From an uncultured Lachnospiraceae bacterium (GTDB taxonomy: Bacteria > Bacillota > Clostridia > Lachnospirales > Lachnospiraceae): a stretch of DNA of 27,110 nt. Positions 1 through 5,342 of the stretch are shown here, one piece after another (within the stretch, counting starts at the first letter, position 1; each line of letters opens with the position of its first letter). A program made the position numbers and the translations under genes. Where the stretch lies: contig CAJKWK010000037.1 in the NCBI GenBank assembly GCA_905203555.1, forward strand, positions 1 to 27,110, written 5' to 3'. The notes beneath the pieces were generated by a model that ran no database searches, was not told where the DNA came from, and worked only from the letters and a program-made list of their open reading frames with translations.

Positions 1-4
1 ATCT

Positions 5-45
5 GTATTCGTGACGAATCTGTTCAGGATTCAGAGGCGAATACT
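5..45. repeat. Nested inverted repeat
   Basis: Outer arms GTATTCG (5-11) and CGAATAC (39-45) enclose a second pair, GAATC and GATTC, around TGTTCAG. The result is a two-tier hairpin. No T-tract follows on either strand, so it is not an ordinary terminator. Confidence 0.5.
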
Positions 46-50
46 TTGTG

Positions 51-97
51 CTCTTATATCTGTTCCGATTCTGGTATGACCGGAACAGATATAAGAG
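51..97. repeat. 17-bp perfect inverted repeat
   Basis: Arms at 51-67 (CTCTTATATCTGTTCCG) and 81-97 are exact reverse complements around a 13-base loop. There is no T-run on either side. A perfect 17-bp stem in non-coding DNA suggests a structured RNA, a miniature inverted-repeat element or a protein-binding cruciform. Its function is unknown. Confidence 0.8.
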
Positions 98-350
98 TTG
101 GAAGTTACAGATAGCTGCTTAATCAGCAGACACTACTTATCGAAAGGGCTTGGGGCACTATGCTCAAAATCCAGTATTGGCATAACAAAAAGGATAACTG
201 TCACGTTGGTATTGCCTACTAACATCGGGAAAGCCATAAAAATCCAGTTGTGTAAAATTTTCAAGGTACTATATGGTAGGTCAGAGAGTTTTTACAAACT
301 CTTTTGACCCCAACATCATAATTTTAATTTATATTTAGAAAGTGTATGAT

Positions 351-623
351 ATGATGACAGACCATGTAATTTCTTCCAATTATACCTATATCGTAAAATG
401 TTCCGACGGAAGTCTATATACAGGATGGACAAATAATTTAGAAAAACGGATTCAAGATCACAATCTCGGAAAAGGTGCTAAATACACTCGCTGCCGAAGA
501 CCGGTAGAACTTGTTTATTATGAAATTTTTTCTACAAAAGAAGAGGCAATGAAACGAGAATATGCGATCAAACAATTAAACAGAAAAAAGAAAGATGCTC
601 TGATTTGTACGTTTGCCCGGTAA
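351..623 (+). CDS. GIY-YIG nuclease superfamily protein (UPF0213/YhbQ-like)
   Basis: Small single-domain protein of about 90 residues. It has the YIV start of the GIY-YIG fold (usually Y-I/V-L/Y), followed by LYTGWTNNLEKRIQDHN with the conserved Tyr and Arg, then KGAKYTR and the ELVYYE..STKEEAMKREYAIKQL helix typical of UPF0213 proteins. The family is related to structure-specific endonucleases such as UvrC and SLX1, but the cellular role of the short members is not settled. A GTG at 342 and ATGs at 351 and 354 are possible starts. I prefer 351 because a weak AGAAAG precedes it at about 8 bases; family members usually begin just before the YIV motif. It is the only plus-strand gene in the window and converges on the rubrerythrin gene. 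Confidence 0.85.
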   Translation: MMTDHVISSNYTYIVKCSDGSLYTGWTNNLEKRIQDHNLGKGAKYTRCRRPVELVYYEIFSTKEEAMKREYAIKQLNRKKKDALICTFAR

Positions 624-636
624 AATCCATCTTTGT

Positions 637-674
637 TACTCAAAACAATCCACCGGACTGTTTTATCGTATGCA
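637..674. repeat. Intergenic palindromic repeat, copy A
   Basis: TACTCAAAACAATCCACCGG followed by ACTGTTTTATCG matches copy B at 2542-2579, with differences mostly in the loop. The core forms arms AAAACA/TGTTTT. Both copies lie just downstream of a gene. Confidence 0.65.
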
Positions 675-683
675 TAGCATATC

Positions 684-721
684 AAAAAATAAGGTATCAG
701 CACGCTGATACCTTATTTTTT
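684..721. terminator. Bidirectional rho-independent terminator
   Basis: Stem AAGGTATCAG / CTGATACCTT with loop CACG is flanked by A-tract and T-tract, so it works in both directions. It lies between two convergent genes and should end both the GIY-YIG gene (plus) and the perR-rubrerythrin unit (minus). Confidence 0.92.
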
Positions 722-757
722 CGTATATTCTCTGGATTGATTCATCCAAATCTAATC

Positions 758-1300
758 TTAGCCGAAGTATCTCTTCAGAAGTCCCTCGAATGCTTTTCCA
801 TGACGAGCCTCGTCTCTAGCCATCTCGTGTACTGTATCGTGGATTGCGTCAAGATTAGCAGCTTTTGCTCTCTTAGCAAGATCAAACTTACCAGCTGTAG
901 CTCCGTTCTCTGCTTCTACACGCATTTCAAGATTTTTCTTTGTGCTGTCTGTAACAACTTCGCCAAGAAGTTCTGCAAACTTAGATGCATGCTCAGCCTC
1001 TTCCCAAGCTGCTTTCTCCCAGTACAGACCAATCTCCGGATATCCTTCTCTATGAGCAACTCTTGCCATAGCAAGGTACATACCAACTTCTGAACACTCT
1101 CCTTCAAAGTTAGCTCTCAAGTCTGCAATGATATCTTCGCTAACGCCCTGTGCTACTCCTACTACGTGCTCAGCAGCCCATTCTCTTTCTCCTGTCATCT
1201 CTTTGAACTTGTCAGCTCCAACATGGCACTGTGGACATTCTGCCGGTGCTGCTTCTCCCTCGTAAACATAACCACATACTGTACATACAAATTTTTTCAT
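758..1300 (-). CDS. Reverse rubrerythrin (N-terminal rubredoxin, C-terminal diiron ferritin-like domain)
   Basis: 180-residue cytoplasmic peroxide-scavenging protein. The rubredoxin-type iron site is at the N terminus (C6, C9, C22, C25, two CxxC pairs), and the ferritin-like four-helix domain follows. That domain has two ExxH pairs, E101/H104 and E164/H167, plus further Glu residues near 68-71 and 130. Classical rubrerythrins have the opposite order; this layout is that of the reverse rubrerythrins of clostridia, which act as H2O2 reductases taking electrons from NADH through partner proteins. AAAAGGAG lies just upstream of the ATG. It follows perR by 38 bp with no terminator between, so the two are probably one transcript controlled by PerR. 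The bidirectional terminator at 684-721 closes the unit. Confidence 0.95.
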   Translation of the reverse strand: MKKFVCTVCGYVYEGEAAPAECPQCHVGADKFKEMTGEREWAAEHVVGVAQGVSEDIIADLRANFEGECSEVGMYLAMARVAHREGYPEIGLYWEKAAWEEAEHASKFAELLGEVVTDSTKKNLEMRVEAENGATAGKFDLAKRAKAANLDAIHDTVHEMARDEARHGKAFEGLLKRYFG

Positions 1301-1338
1301 AATTCCTGTTCTCCTTTTCTTTTTCTGATTTTTATTTG

Positions 1339-1734
1339 TTATGACTTTTTAATGCAGTCACTGCATTGACCAAAAAATATGGTATTACTGGACTCTATAA
1401 TACCTTCAAAATTTTCAGCTGCCGCCTGATTGATCTGCTCAATCTTAGACATATCTAAATCTAAGTCCAGTATCTTCCTGCACCTTGTGCAGTAGAAATG
1501 ATTGTGTGGCTGAACGCATCCATCAAACCTGTCGCCGCCATCGGGAGCGGTAATCTTGATTGCCTCCCCTAACTCGGTTAATAGCTTCAGATTCCTATAT
1601 ACCGTTCCCAGACTGATGTTAGGAAATTCTTCCCTCACATGCATATATACTGTATCGGCAGTCGGATGTTCTTTCGTTGTTGCCAAAAACTGCTTGATGG
1701 ATTCACGCTGCCGACTATATTTCAAGTTCGCCAA
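1339..1734 (-). CDS. perR: PerR-type peroxide-responsive Fur-family repressor
   Basis: 131-residue Fur-family metalloregulator with a winged-helix N terminus (recognition helix around TVYRNLKLL, 44-52). From memory of Bacillus subtilis PerR, all five regulatory metal ligands are found with a constant offset of 14: H23, D71, H77, H79 and D90 (H37, D85, H91, H93, D104). D90 is the residue that separates PerR from Fur, which has Glu there. The structural zinc site is C82, C85, C124, C127. The start is TTG at 1734, with AAAGGGGG 6 bases upstream and no better ATG. It precedes reverse rubrerythrin, a classic PerR target, and has a palindrome in its own promoter, which implies autoregulation. PerR represses until Fe-catalysed oxidation of its His ligands releases it from DNA. 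Confidence 0.93.
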   Translation of the reverse strand: MANLKYSRQRESIKQFLATTKEHPTADTVYMHVREEFPNISLGTVYRNLKLLTELGEAIKITAPDGGDRFDGCVQPHNHFYCTRCRKILDLDLDMSKIEQINQAAAENFEGIIESSNTIFFGQCSDCIKKS

Positions 1735-1765
1735 TGGAATCCCCCTTTCATTTCAATAACAATAA

Positions 1766-1816
1766 TAGTAACGATTACTACATTTACACTATAACCGAGA
1801 TAGATCAAATTGTCAA
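1766..1816 (-). promoter_or_regulatory. perR-rubrerythrin promoter with PerR-box-like operator
   Basis: The -35 is TTGACA (1811-1816), the spacer 17 bases and the -10 TATAGT (1788-1793). Just downstream, over the expected transcription start, lies TAGTAACGATTACTA (1766-1780). Its arms TAGTAA/TTACTA give a 15-base palindrome of the 7-1-7 Fur/PerR type with one mismatch. A repressor bound here would block initiation. Confidence 0.85.
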
Positions 1817-1871
1817 CACCTTTTTTAAATTTTTAATTACAAATTTTCAACCTTGGTTTTATATGATTTTT

Positions 1872-2417
1872 TCATAAGAAAAGAAGGAGATCACCTGTTA
1901 CCACTGCTTTATTCCCGGTACTCTGACTTGGTTTCTTATCTGATTCCGCACCAGAATTTCCGTTTCCTGGTTTTTCCGGTTTGCCCGGTTTCTCCGGTTT
2001 CTCTGGTTTCTCTGGTTCTTTATCCGGCTCTCCCGGAATGACTTCTACCGTTTTCAATGCTTTTGCAGCCTCTTCCAACTTCGCTTTTGCGTCATTCACT
2101 TCATCCTGAGTCGCATTTTCTTTTGCTAATATTGCGTTCGCTTGATCTACTGCTTCTTGATATACAGCCCAGCTCTTTTCTGTATAATCTTTTTCCTGAT
2201 ACTTTTCTGTATCATCAAAATCCAGACTTTGTGCATTCTCCACATCCCCACGGTAAAATTTCCAATCCCTGTTAAAATTTAACCGTACTCGGGAATTTTC
2301 TTCCTCTGCATACGTCTTACCTACCGATGTTTCTTTTGCCTGCACACTGATTCCAGGAATCACCATTGCAACGGCGAGAAACATACTCAGTACCCTTTTT
2401 CTCATTCTTCGGTTCAC
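1872..2417 (-). pseudogene. Internally deleted remnant of a secreted GH2 glycosidase
   Basis: The frame is open but joins three parts that belong to a much larger protein. A signal peptide is followed by RVRLNFNRDWKFYRGDVENA, the opening of the sugar-binding domain of GH2 beta-galactosidase-like enzymes. At the DFDD motif (around base 2212) the sequence jumps into a FIVAR-type three-helix module (EKDYTEKSWAVYQEAVDQAN onward), then a Pro/Glu/Lys-Pro-Gly repeat linker. It ends in STGNKAVVTGD, which resembles the spacer before a cell-wall sorting signal, but the membrane anchor is replaced by LLLFL and a stop. The GH2 catalytic barrel, normally several hundred residues, is missing. AAGGAGG lies 9 bases before a GTG at 2417, so I start there rather than at the upstream ATG. 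It could be expressed as a secreted FIVAR fragment but cannot be an active glycosidase. Confidence 0.8.
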
Positions 2418-2461
2418 TTTCTTTTTCCTCCTTGTGTATTTTTGCACACATTTCCAGTGAA

Positions 2462-2491
2462 ATTATATTGCAAGATATACTATATGCACAA
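2462..2491 (-). promoter_or_regulatory. Candidate promoter of the GH2 remnant
   Basis: TATAAT (2462-2467) is a perfect -10. The best -35, TTGTGC at 18 bases (2486-2491), is weak. It lies 45 bases upstream of the GTG start, so the remnant may still be transcribed. Confidence 0.4.
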
Positions 2492-2541
2492 TCGACTTAT
2501 TGTTATATCCTAGACTTAATTATCGTTTTGTAAAAAAACAC

Positions 2542-2579
2542 TACTCAAAACAGTCCACTAAACTGTTTTATCGCTTGTC
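2542..2579. repeat. Intergenic palindromic repeat, copy B
   Basis: Arms AAAACAGT (2547-2554) and ACTGTTTT (2562-2569) form a perfect 8-bp stem. The flanks TACTC and TATCG are shared with copy A at 637-674. On the minus strand it is followed by a run of seven T after 9 bases, so it may also act as a second terminator behind spoIIQ. Confidence 0.65.
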
Positions 2580-2586
2580 TGGCAGC

Positions 2587-2633
2587 AAAAAAGATGCCGA
2601 TAATCCATCCAATCAGATTAATCGACATCTTTT
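2587..2633 (-). terminator. Terminator of spoIIQ
   Basis: On the minus strand AAAGATGTCGATTAAT pairs imperfectly with ATTATCGGCATCTTT across a short loop and runs into TTTTTT. It begins a few bases after the spoIIQ stop codon. Confidence 0.75.
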
Positions 2634-2636
2634 CAC

Positions 2637-3380
2637 TTAACCTTCCATATAGTCCATCGGGTTTACCGGGGTTCCATCTTTCAGCAGTTCAAAATATAAA
2701 TTCGGACCTTCTACAGAATAATATTTTGTAGGTTCACTCAAATGCCCCAGAGTCTGCCCCTTATTCACGTAAGCTCCGATTTCAACCGGTACTTCCTTCA
2801 GCTGTCCGTATACTGCCTGATACCCATTGCCCATATCCACTGTGACAGTCAACCCGGTTTGTGCTTCCTGCTCAATCGATGATACAATGCCTTCCTGCGC
2901 AGCACTGATAATTTCTCCTGTCTCCCCGCTGATAATCAGAGCCGGATTATATTGATACTGTTCCAGTGTTGGAAAATATACCGTTTGATCCATACTGTAA
3001 TCAATCAGTACCGCTCCGCTTGCCGGCCAATCCAATGTACTGTTTTCATCAAACCACACATTCATCCCATTTCCGGCAGTTTCCTCTGATGTTTCCTCTA
3101 ATGATCCCTGTTCAGCTGCCTCTTCCCGGCTCTCCTCCTCCGTGTCATCTTCTGTCTCTAATGTATTCTCTTCCTCCGGAAGTACAATATCTTTTCCCGT
3201 TGTTGCCTCGGTCTCCTCTTTTGTCATTTTTTCCGCCTGCGCCAGCTGTTGATTCATTTTGTTCCGATAATTGCGAAAAGTAAATGTTCCAACAAGTGCA
3301 ATCACTGCAACAAAACAAAGAACCAACGCAACAGCAGCGCCCTTTCCTTTTAGGAAGGATTGTTTTTCATTGTTATTCAT
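2637..3380 (-). CDS. spoIIQ: SpoIIQ-like M23-fold sporulation protein
   Basis: About 247 residues: a short cytoplasmic N terminus, one membrane helix (about residues 13-35), an acidic Glu/Thr-rich linker, then an M23/LytM-type beta domain at the C terminus. SpoIIQ sits in the forespore membrane and binds SpoIIIAH across the engulfment septum to form the channel or ratchet between the two cells. The zinc-binding residues of true M23 peptidases are gone: the usual HLHFE is NLYFE here, and the expected YAHL is YGQL. It is therefore probably a structural, non-catalytic member like Bacillus SpoIIQ, unlike clostridial versions that keep the histidines. AGAGG lies 8 bases before the ATG at 3380; GTG at 3389 is also possible. 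Its position right after spoIID and a sigma-F-type promoter support the assignment. Confidence 0.85.
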   Translation of the reverse strand: MNNNEKQSFLKGKGAAVALVLCFVAVIALVGTFTFRNYRNKMNQQLAQAEKMTKEETEATTGKDIVLPEEENTLETEDDTEEESREEAAEQGSLEETSEETAGNGMNVWFDENSTLDWPASGAVLIDYSMDQTVYFPTLEQYQYNPALIISGETGEIISAAQEGIVSSIEQEAQTGLTVTVDMGNGYQAVYGQLKEVPVEIGAYVNKGQTLGHLSEPTKYYSVEGPNLYFELLKDGTPVNPMDYMEG

Positions 3381-3398
3381 ATTCATCACCTCTGACTC

Positions 3399-3428
3399 TA
3401 TTTTTGCCAGAAACGTGATGCCTTATAC
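3399..3428 (-). promoter_or_regulatory. Sigma-F-type promoter of spoIIQ
   Basis: GTATA (3424-3428), 15 bases, then GGCAAAAATA (3399-3408). This fits the sigma-F consensus GYWTA / GGNRANAMTW at every defined position. Initiation near 3393 would give a short leader holding the AGAGG ribosome binding site. Forespore expression is what SpoIIQ needs. Confidence 0.75.
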
Positions 3429-3449
3429 ATACTCTGAACAATCTTGTTC

Positions 3450-4454
3450 TTATATTTTTTGTCTCACTTCTCCTCCATCTCTTAACTCTGTTCCTGCAAA
3501 GAAAAATTGCAGAATTTCTTCATAAGAACGTCCTTCTTTTGCCATTTCATTAGCCGTCCACTGACTCATCCCCATTCCATGTCCATTCCCGGTTGTCGTA
3601 ATTCTCAGCTTTCCCTCCTGCTCCTGCAAAGAAAAATCACTGGATGCCAATCCCAGTGCATCTCGAAATTGATCGCCTGTACAGATCGTTTTTCCAATCC
3701 GCAGTTCCTTTACATAGCCCGCCGCATCATAAGACAAGATCTCAAAGTCCTCAAACCGATAGATTTTTTCCGCCTCTTCTTTCTCCACCGCTACCAGAAA
3801 CGGCTGACATTTTGTTTGTATTTCTTCATAACTATAGGAACAGGTCCTAATCTCTTCCTGTGCCTCTTTATCACATGGACATTCCAGCACTGTCAAATAT
3901 GGGTACGCATCTGTCCCCAATACTTCTTCTGCCGACCTTGTCATTCCGTTACTGGATTGATGATACGGAGCCCACGCATAATTTTCTCCATAATAAAGGA
4001 CTTGATTCTCTGTTTCCTTCATTGCACGCTTTAAGTTTTCATATATTGTTTTGAACTCTTGTCCACCCCAGCGTTTCTCCATTTCTTCTATACTCAGATA
4101 CCGCTCCGAAAGCACCATCTGCGGATCTTCCTTCATCTGTTGATACAATCGGGTCCGAATCAAAACTGCCTGCGCTTTTAATAGCTCCGCCTCACTGTTT
4201 TCTTCACTTTCCAGAGCCAGCAGCCCTATAAAATAAGTTTCCCATGGAATTTCTGTCACCATACTTTCTTTTGTTCCAACCGGCTGAGGCTGCATCACCC
4301 GGACATACCATTCCTGCTGAATCCCTTCTTGCCAATCCGCTCCATGTACAAACACTGTCACTACATAAGGTAAAAGTAAAAGAATGACCACAAAGGCGCC
4401 AAAGGACTTTGCCTTTTGCAGCCAAATCCGATATCTCGCTGCGTGATACTTCAT
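3450..4454 (-). CDS. spoIID: Stage II sporulation protein D (SpoIID/LytB domain)
   Basis: 334 residues with an N-terminal membrane anchor (about 18-37) and an extracytoplasmic SpoIID domain. SpoIID is a mother-cell lytic transglycosylase that cuts denuded glycan strands during engulfment, together with SpoIIP and SpoIIM. The segment GLLALESEENSEAELLKAQA aligns with the family signature, placing E82 at the position of the catalytic Glu. The conserved C-terminal GHGMGMSQWTANEMA motif is also present. GGAGG lies 8 bases before the ATG. The gene starts immediately after a terminator-like hairpin and is followed, 60 bp later, by spoIIQ under its own promoter. The identification is secure from the two motifs and the neighbour. 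Confidence 0.95.
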   Translation of the reverse strand: MKYHAARYRIWLQKAKSFGAFVVILLLLPYVVTVFVHGADWQEGIQQEWYVRVMQPQPVGTKESMVTEIPWETYFIGLLALESEENSEAELLKAQAVLIRTRLYQQMKEDPQMVLSERYLSIEEMEKRWGGQEFKTIYENLKRAMKETENQVLYYGENYAWAPYHQSSNGMTRSAEEVLGTDAYPYLTVLECPCDKEAQEEIRTCSYSYEEIQTKCQPFLVAVEKEEAEKIYRFEDFEILSYDAAGYVKELRIGKTICTGDQFRDALGLASSDFSLQEQEGKLRITTTGNGHGMGMSQWTANEMAKEGRSYEEILQFFFAGTELRDGGEVRQKI

Positions 4455-4489
4455 AAAAAACCCTCCATACCAAAAGATATGAAGGGTTT
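4455..4489 (-). terminator. Terminator of the ileS-glgP unit, overlapping the spoIID ribosome binding site
   Basis: Arms AAACCCTTCATA (4478-4489) and TATGGAGGGTTT (4458-4469) pair over 12 bases, with one T-G wobble and an 8-base loop, followed by TTTTTT. The 3' arm contains the GGAGG of spoIID, and the T-run abuts its ATG. Confidence 0.85.
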
Positions 4490-4502
4490 CTTTTCATTAT
4501 TC
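4474..4502 (-). promoter_or_regulatory. Candidate sigma-E promoter of spoIID
   Basis: GAATAAT (4496-4502) matches the sigma-E -35 consensus KMATAWT. After 14 bases comes CATATCTT (4474-4481), a partial match to CATACAMT with the CATA core and final T intact. The -35 overlaps the stop codon of the upstream gene. Predicted initiation is near 4467, inside the terminator hairpin. Confidence 0.55.
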
Positions 4503-5300
4503 ATTTTCTTTCTCTAATTCCACTGCCGGCTGTACTTCTGTCTCCGGCTGAGTTACCTCTGCCGGCTGCACTTCCGCCTCCGGCTGTGTTATCTCTGTCG
4601 GCTGTGTTTCCGGCATCGTCGGCTCCTGCCCCATTAATCCGCGCTGAACTTCAAACGAATGATACTGTCCATCCATATTGGTTGGATTCTGTTTATCTAC
4701 TCTTCTGCTCATAATAAATAAACAAAGAGGCTCATACAATGGGATCAAACTCATCAGAATCGCATGTACAATCGACATGTTTTTTGTAGTAAAACTTTCA
4801 AGAATCTGATGGTTTACCAGTACCTGCAATACTTGTTTCACTGCTCCACCTGCAATTAGGATCAGAATGAACAAAATCATCAAAACGACCATTGTTCCGA
4901 TCGTTCCTGCTCCCATATAGGAATGGGAATATCCCATCGTCGTATACGCACTGAAACCGATCACACCAAAGATCAACAGATAAAAGATCATCACCACTGC
5001 ACCTTCAATAAATGGCAGCACAATCAGCCAGATTCCAGGGTTTCGAATGGATTTCTTTTTTAAAACAATTTCTCCGCCCAATTCTCCTTGCAAATAAGTT
5101 CTTGCAAACGGCACGAATGCAAGCCAAGGATAGTCTTCTCCTTGATCCTTTGCAATCGTATACAGCCCAATCCCTTTTATAATATAACAAACCAATGAAT
5201 AAATCCCCCATACAACAAATATGAGCAGATATACCATCAAAACCGTTGCTATACCATTACTTCCTAAATTGGAATAATCATAACTTTCATAATATCCCAT
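4497..5300 (-). CDS. Multi-pass membrane protein, function unknown
   Basis: About 268 residues with four or five hydrophobic segments. The first follows a short Tyr/Ser-rich N terminus. Between the first two is GLYTIAKDQGEDYPWLAFVP, a loop with a W-L-A-F-V/I-P pattern seen in several uncharacterised Firmicutes membrane families. The C terminus is a soluble tail of near-identical Glu/Gln/Pro/Thr/Val units (TQPEAEVQPAEV, TQPETEVQPAVE), probably low-complexity and exposed in the cytoplasm or outside. AAGGAGG lies 8 bases before the ATG at 5300; the upstream GTG at 5309 overlaps that site and cannot be the start. It follows glgP by 42 bp and ends in a strong terminator, so it is the last gene of the ileS-glgP transcript. 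I do not recognise a specific function. Confidence 0.8.
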   Translation of the reverse strand: MGYYESYDYSNLGSNGIATVLMVYLLIFVVWGIYSLVCYIIKGIGLYTIAKDQGEDYPWLAFVPFARTYLQGELGGEIVLKKKSIRNPGIWLIVLPFIEGAVVMIFYLLIFGVIGFSAYTTMGYSHSYMGAGTIGTMVVLMILFILILIAGGAVKQVLQVLVNHQILESFTTKNMSIVHAILMSLIPLYEPLCLFIMSRRVDKQNPTNMDGQYHSFEVQRGLMGQEPTMPETQPTEITQPEAEVQPAEVTQPETEVQPAVELEKENE

Positions 5301-5342
5301 AAAATGCACCTCCTTGCAGAATTTCTCTTGACTCTTCTTTTG

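Larger units (their letters stand above)
1..350. other. Gene-free leading region, hairpin rich
   Basis: No reading frame here has a convincing ribosome binding site or recognisable product. The region holds two strong adjacent inverted repeats (5-45 and 51-97) and a short hairpin at 285-302 (arms AGAGTTT and AAACTCT, loop TTAC). The text after that hairpin, TTTGACCCCAACA, resembles insertion-sequence ends, but I cannot assign it to a family. It may be the edge of a repeat or a decayed mobile element whose rest lies left of the window. Confidence 0.5.

Noticed and set aside
98..307. 69-codon plus-strand frame
   Set aside because: No ribosome binding site, no recognisable domain, and it runs through a hairpin-rich region. 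Probably chance.
2545..2628. 27-codon hydrophobic frame after spoIIQ on the minus strand
   Set aside because: The Shine-Dalgarno is weak and distant, and the frame lies inside the spoIIQ terminator and the palindromic repeat. Kept only as a remark in the repeat finding.
4204..4497. 97-codon frame overlapping the start of spoIID
   Set aside because: It is in another frame of spoIID, whose domain motifs are unambiguous, and it has no family of its own.
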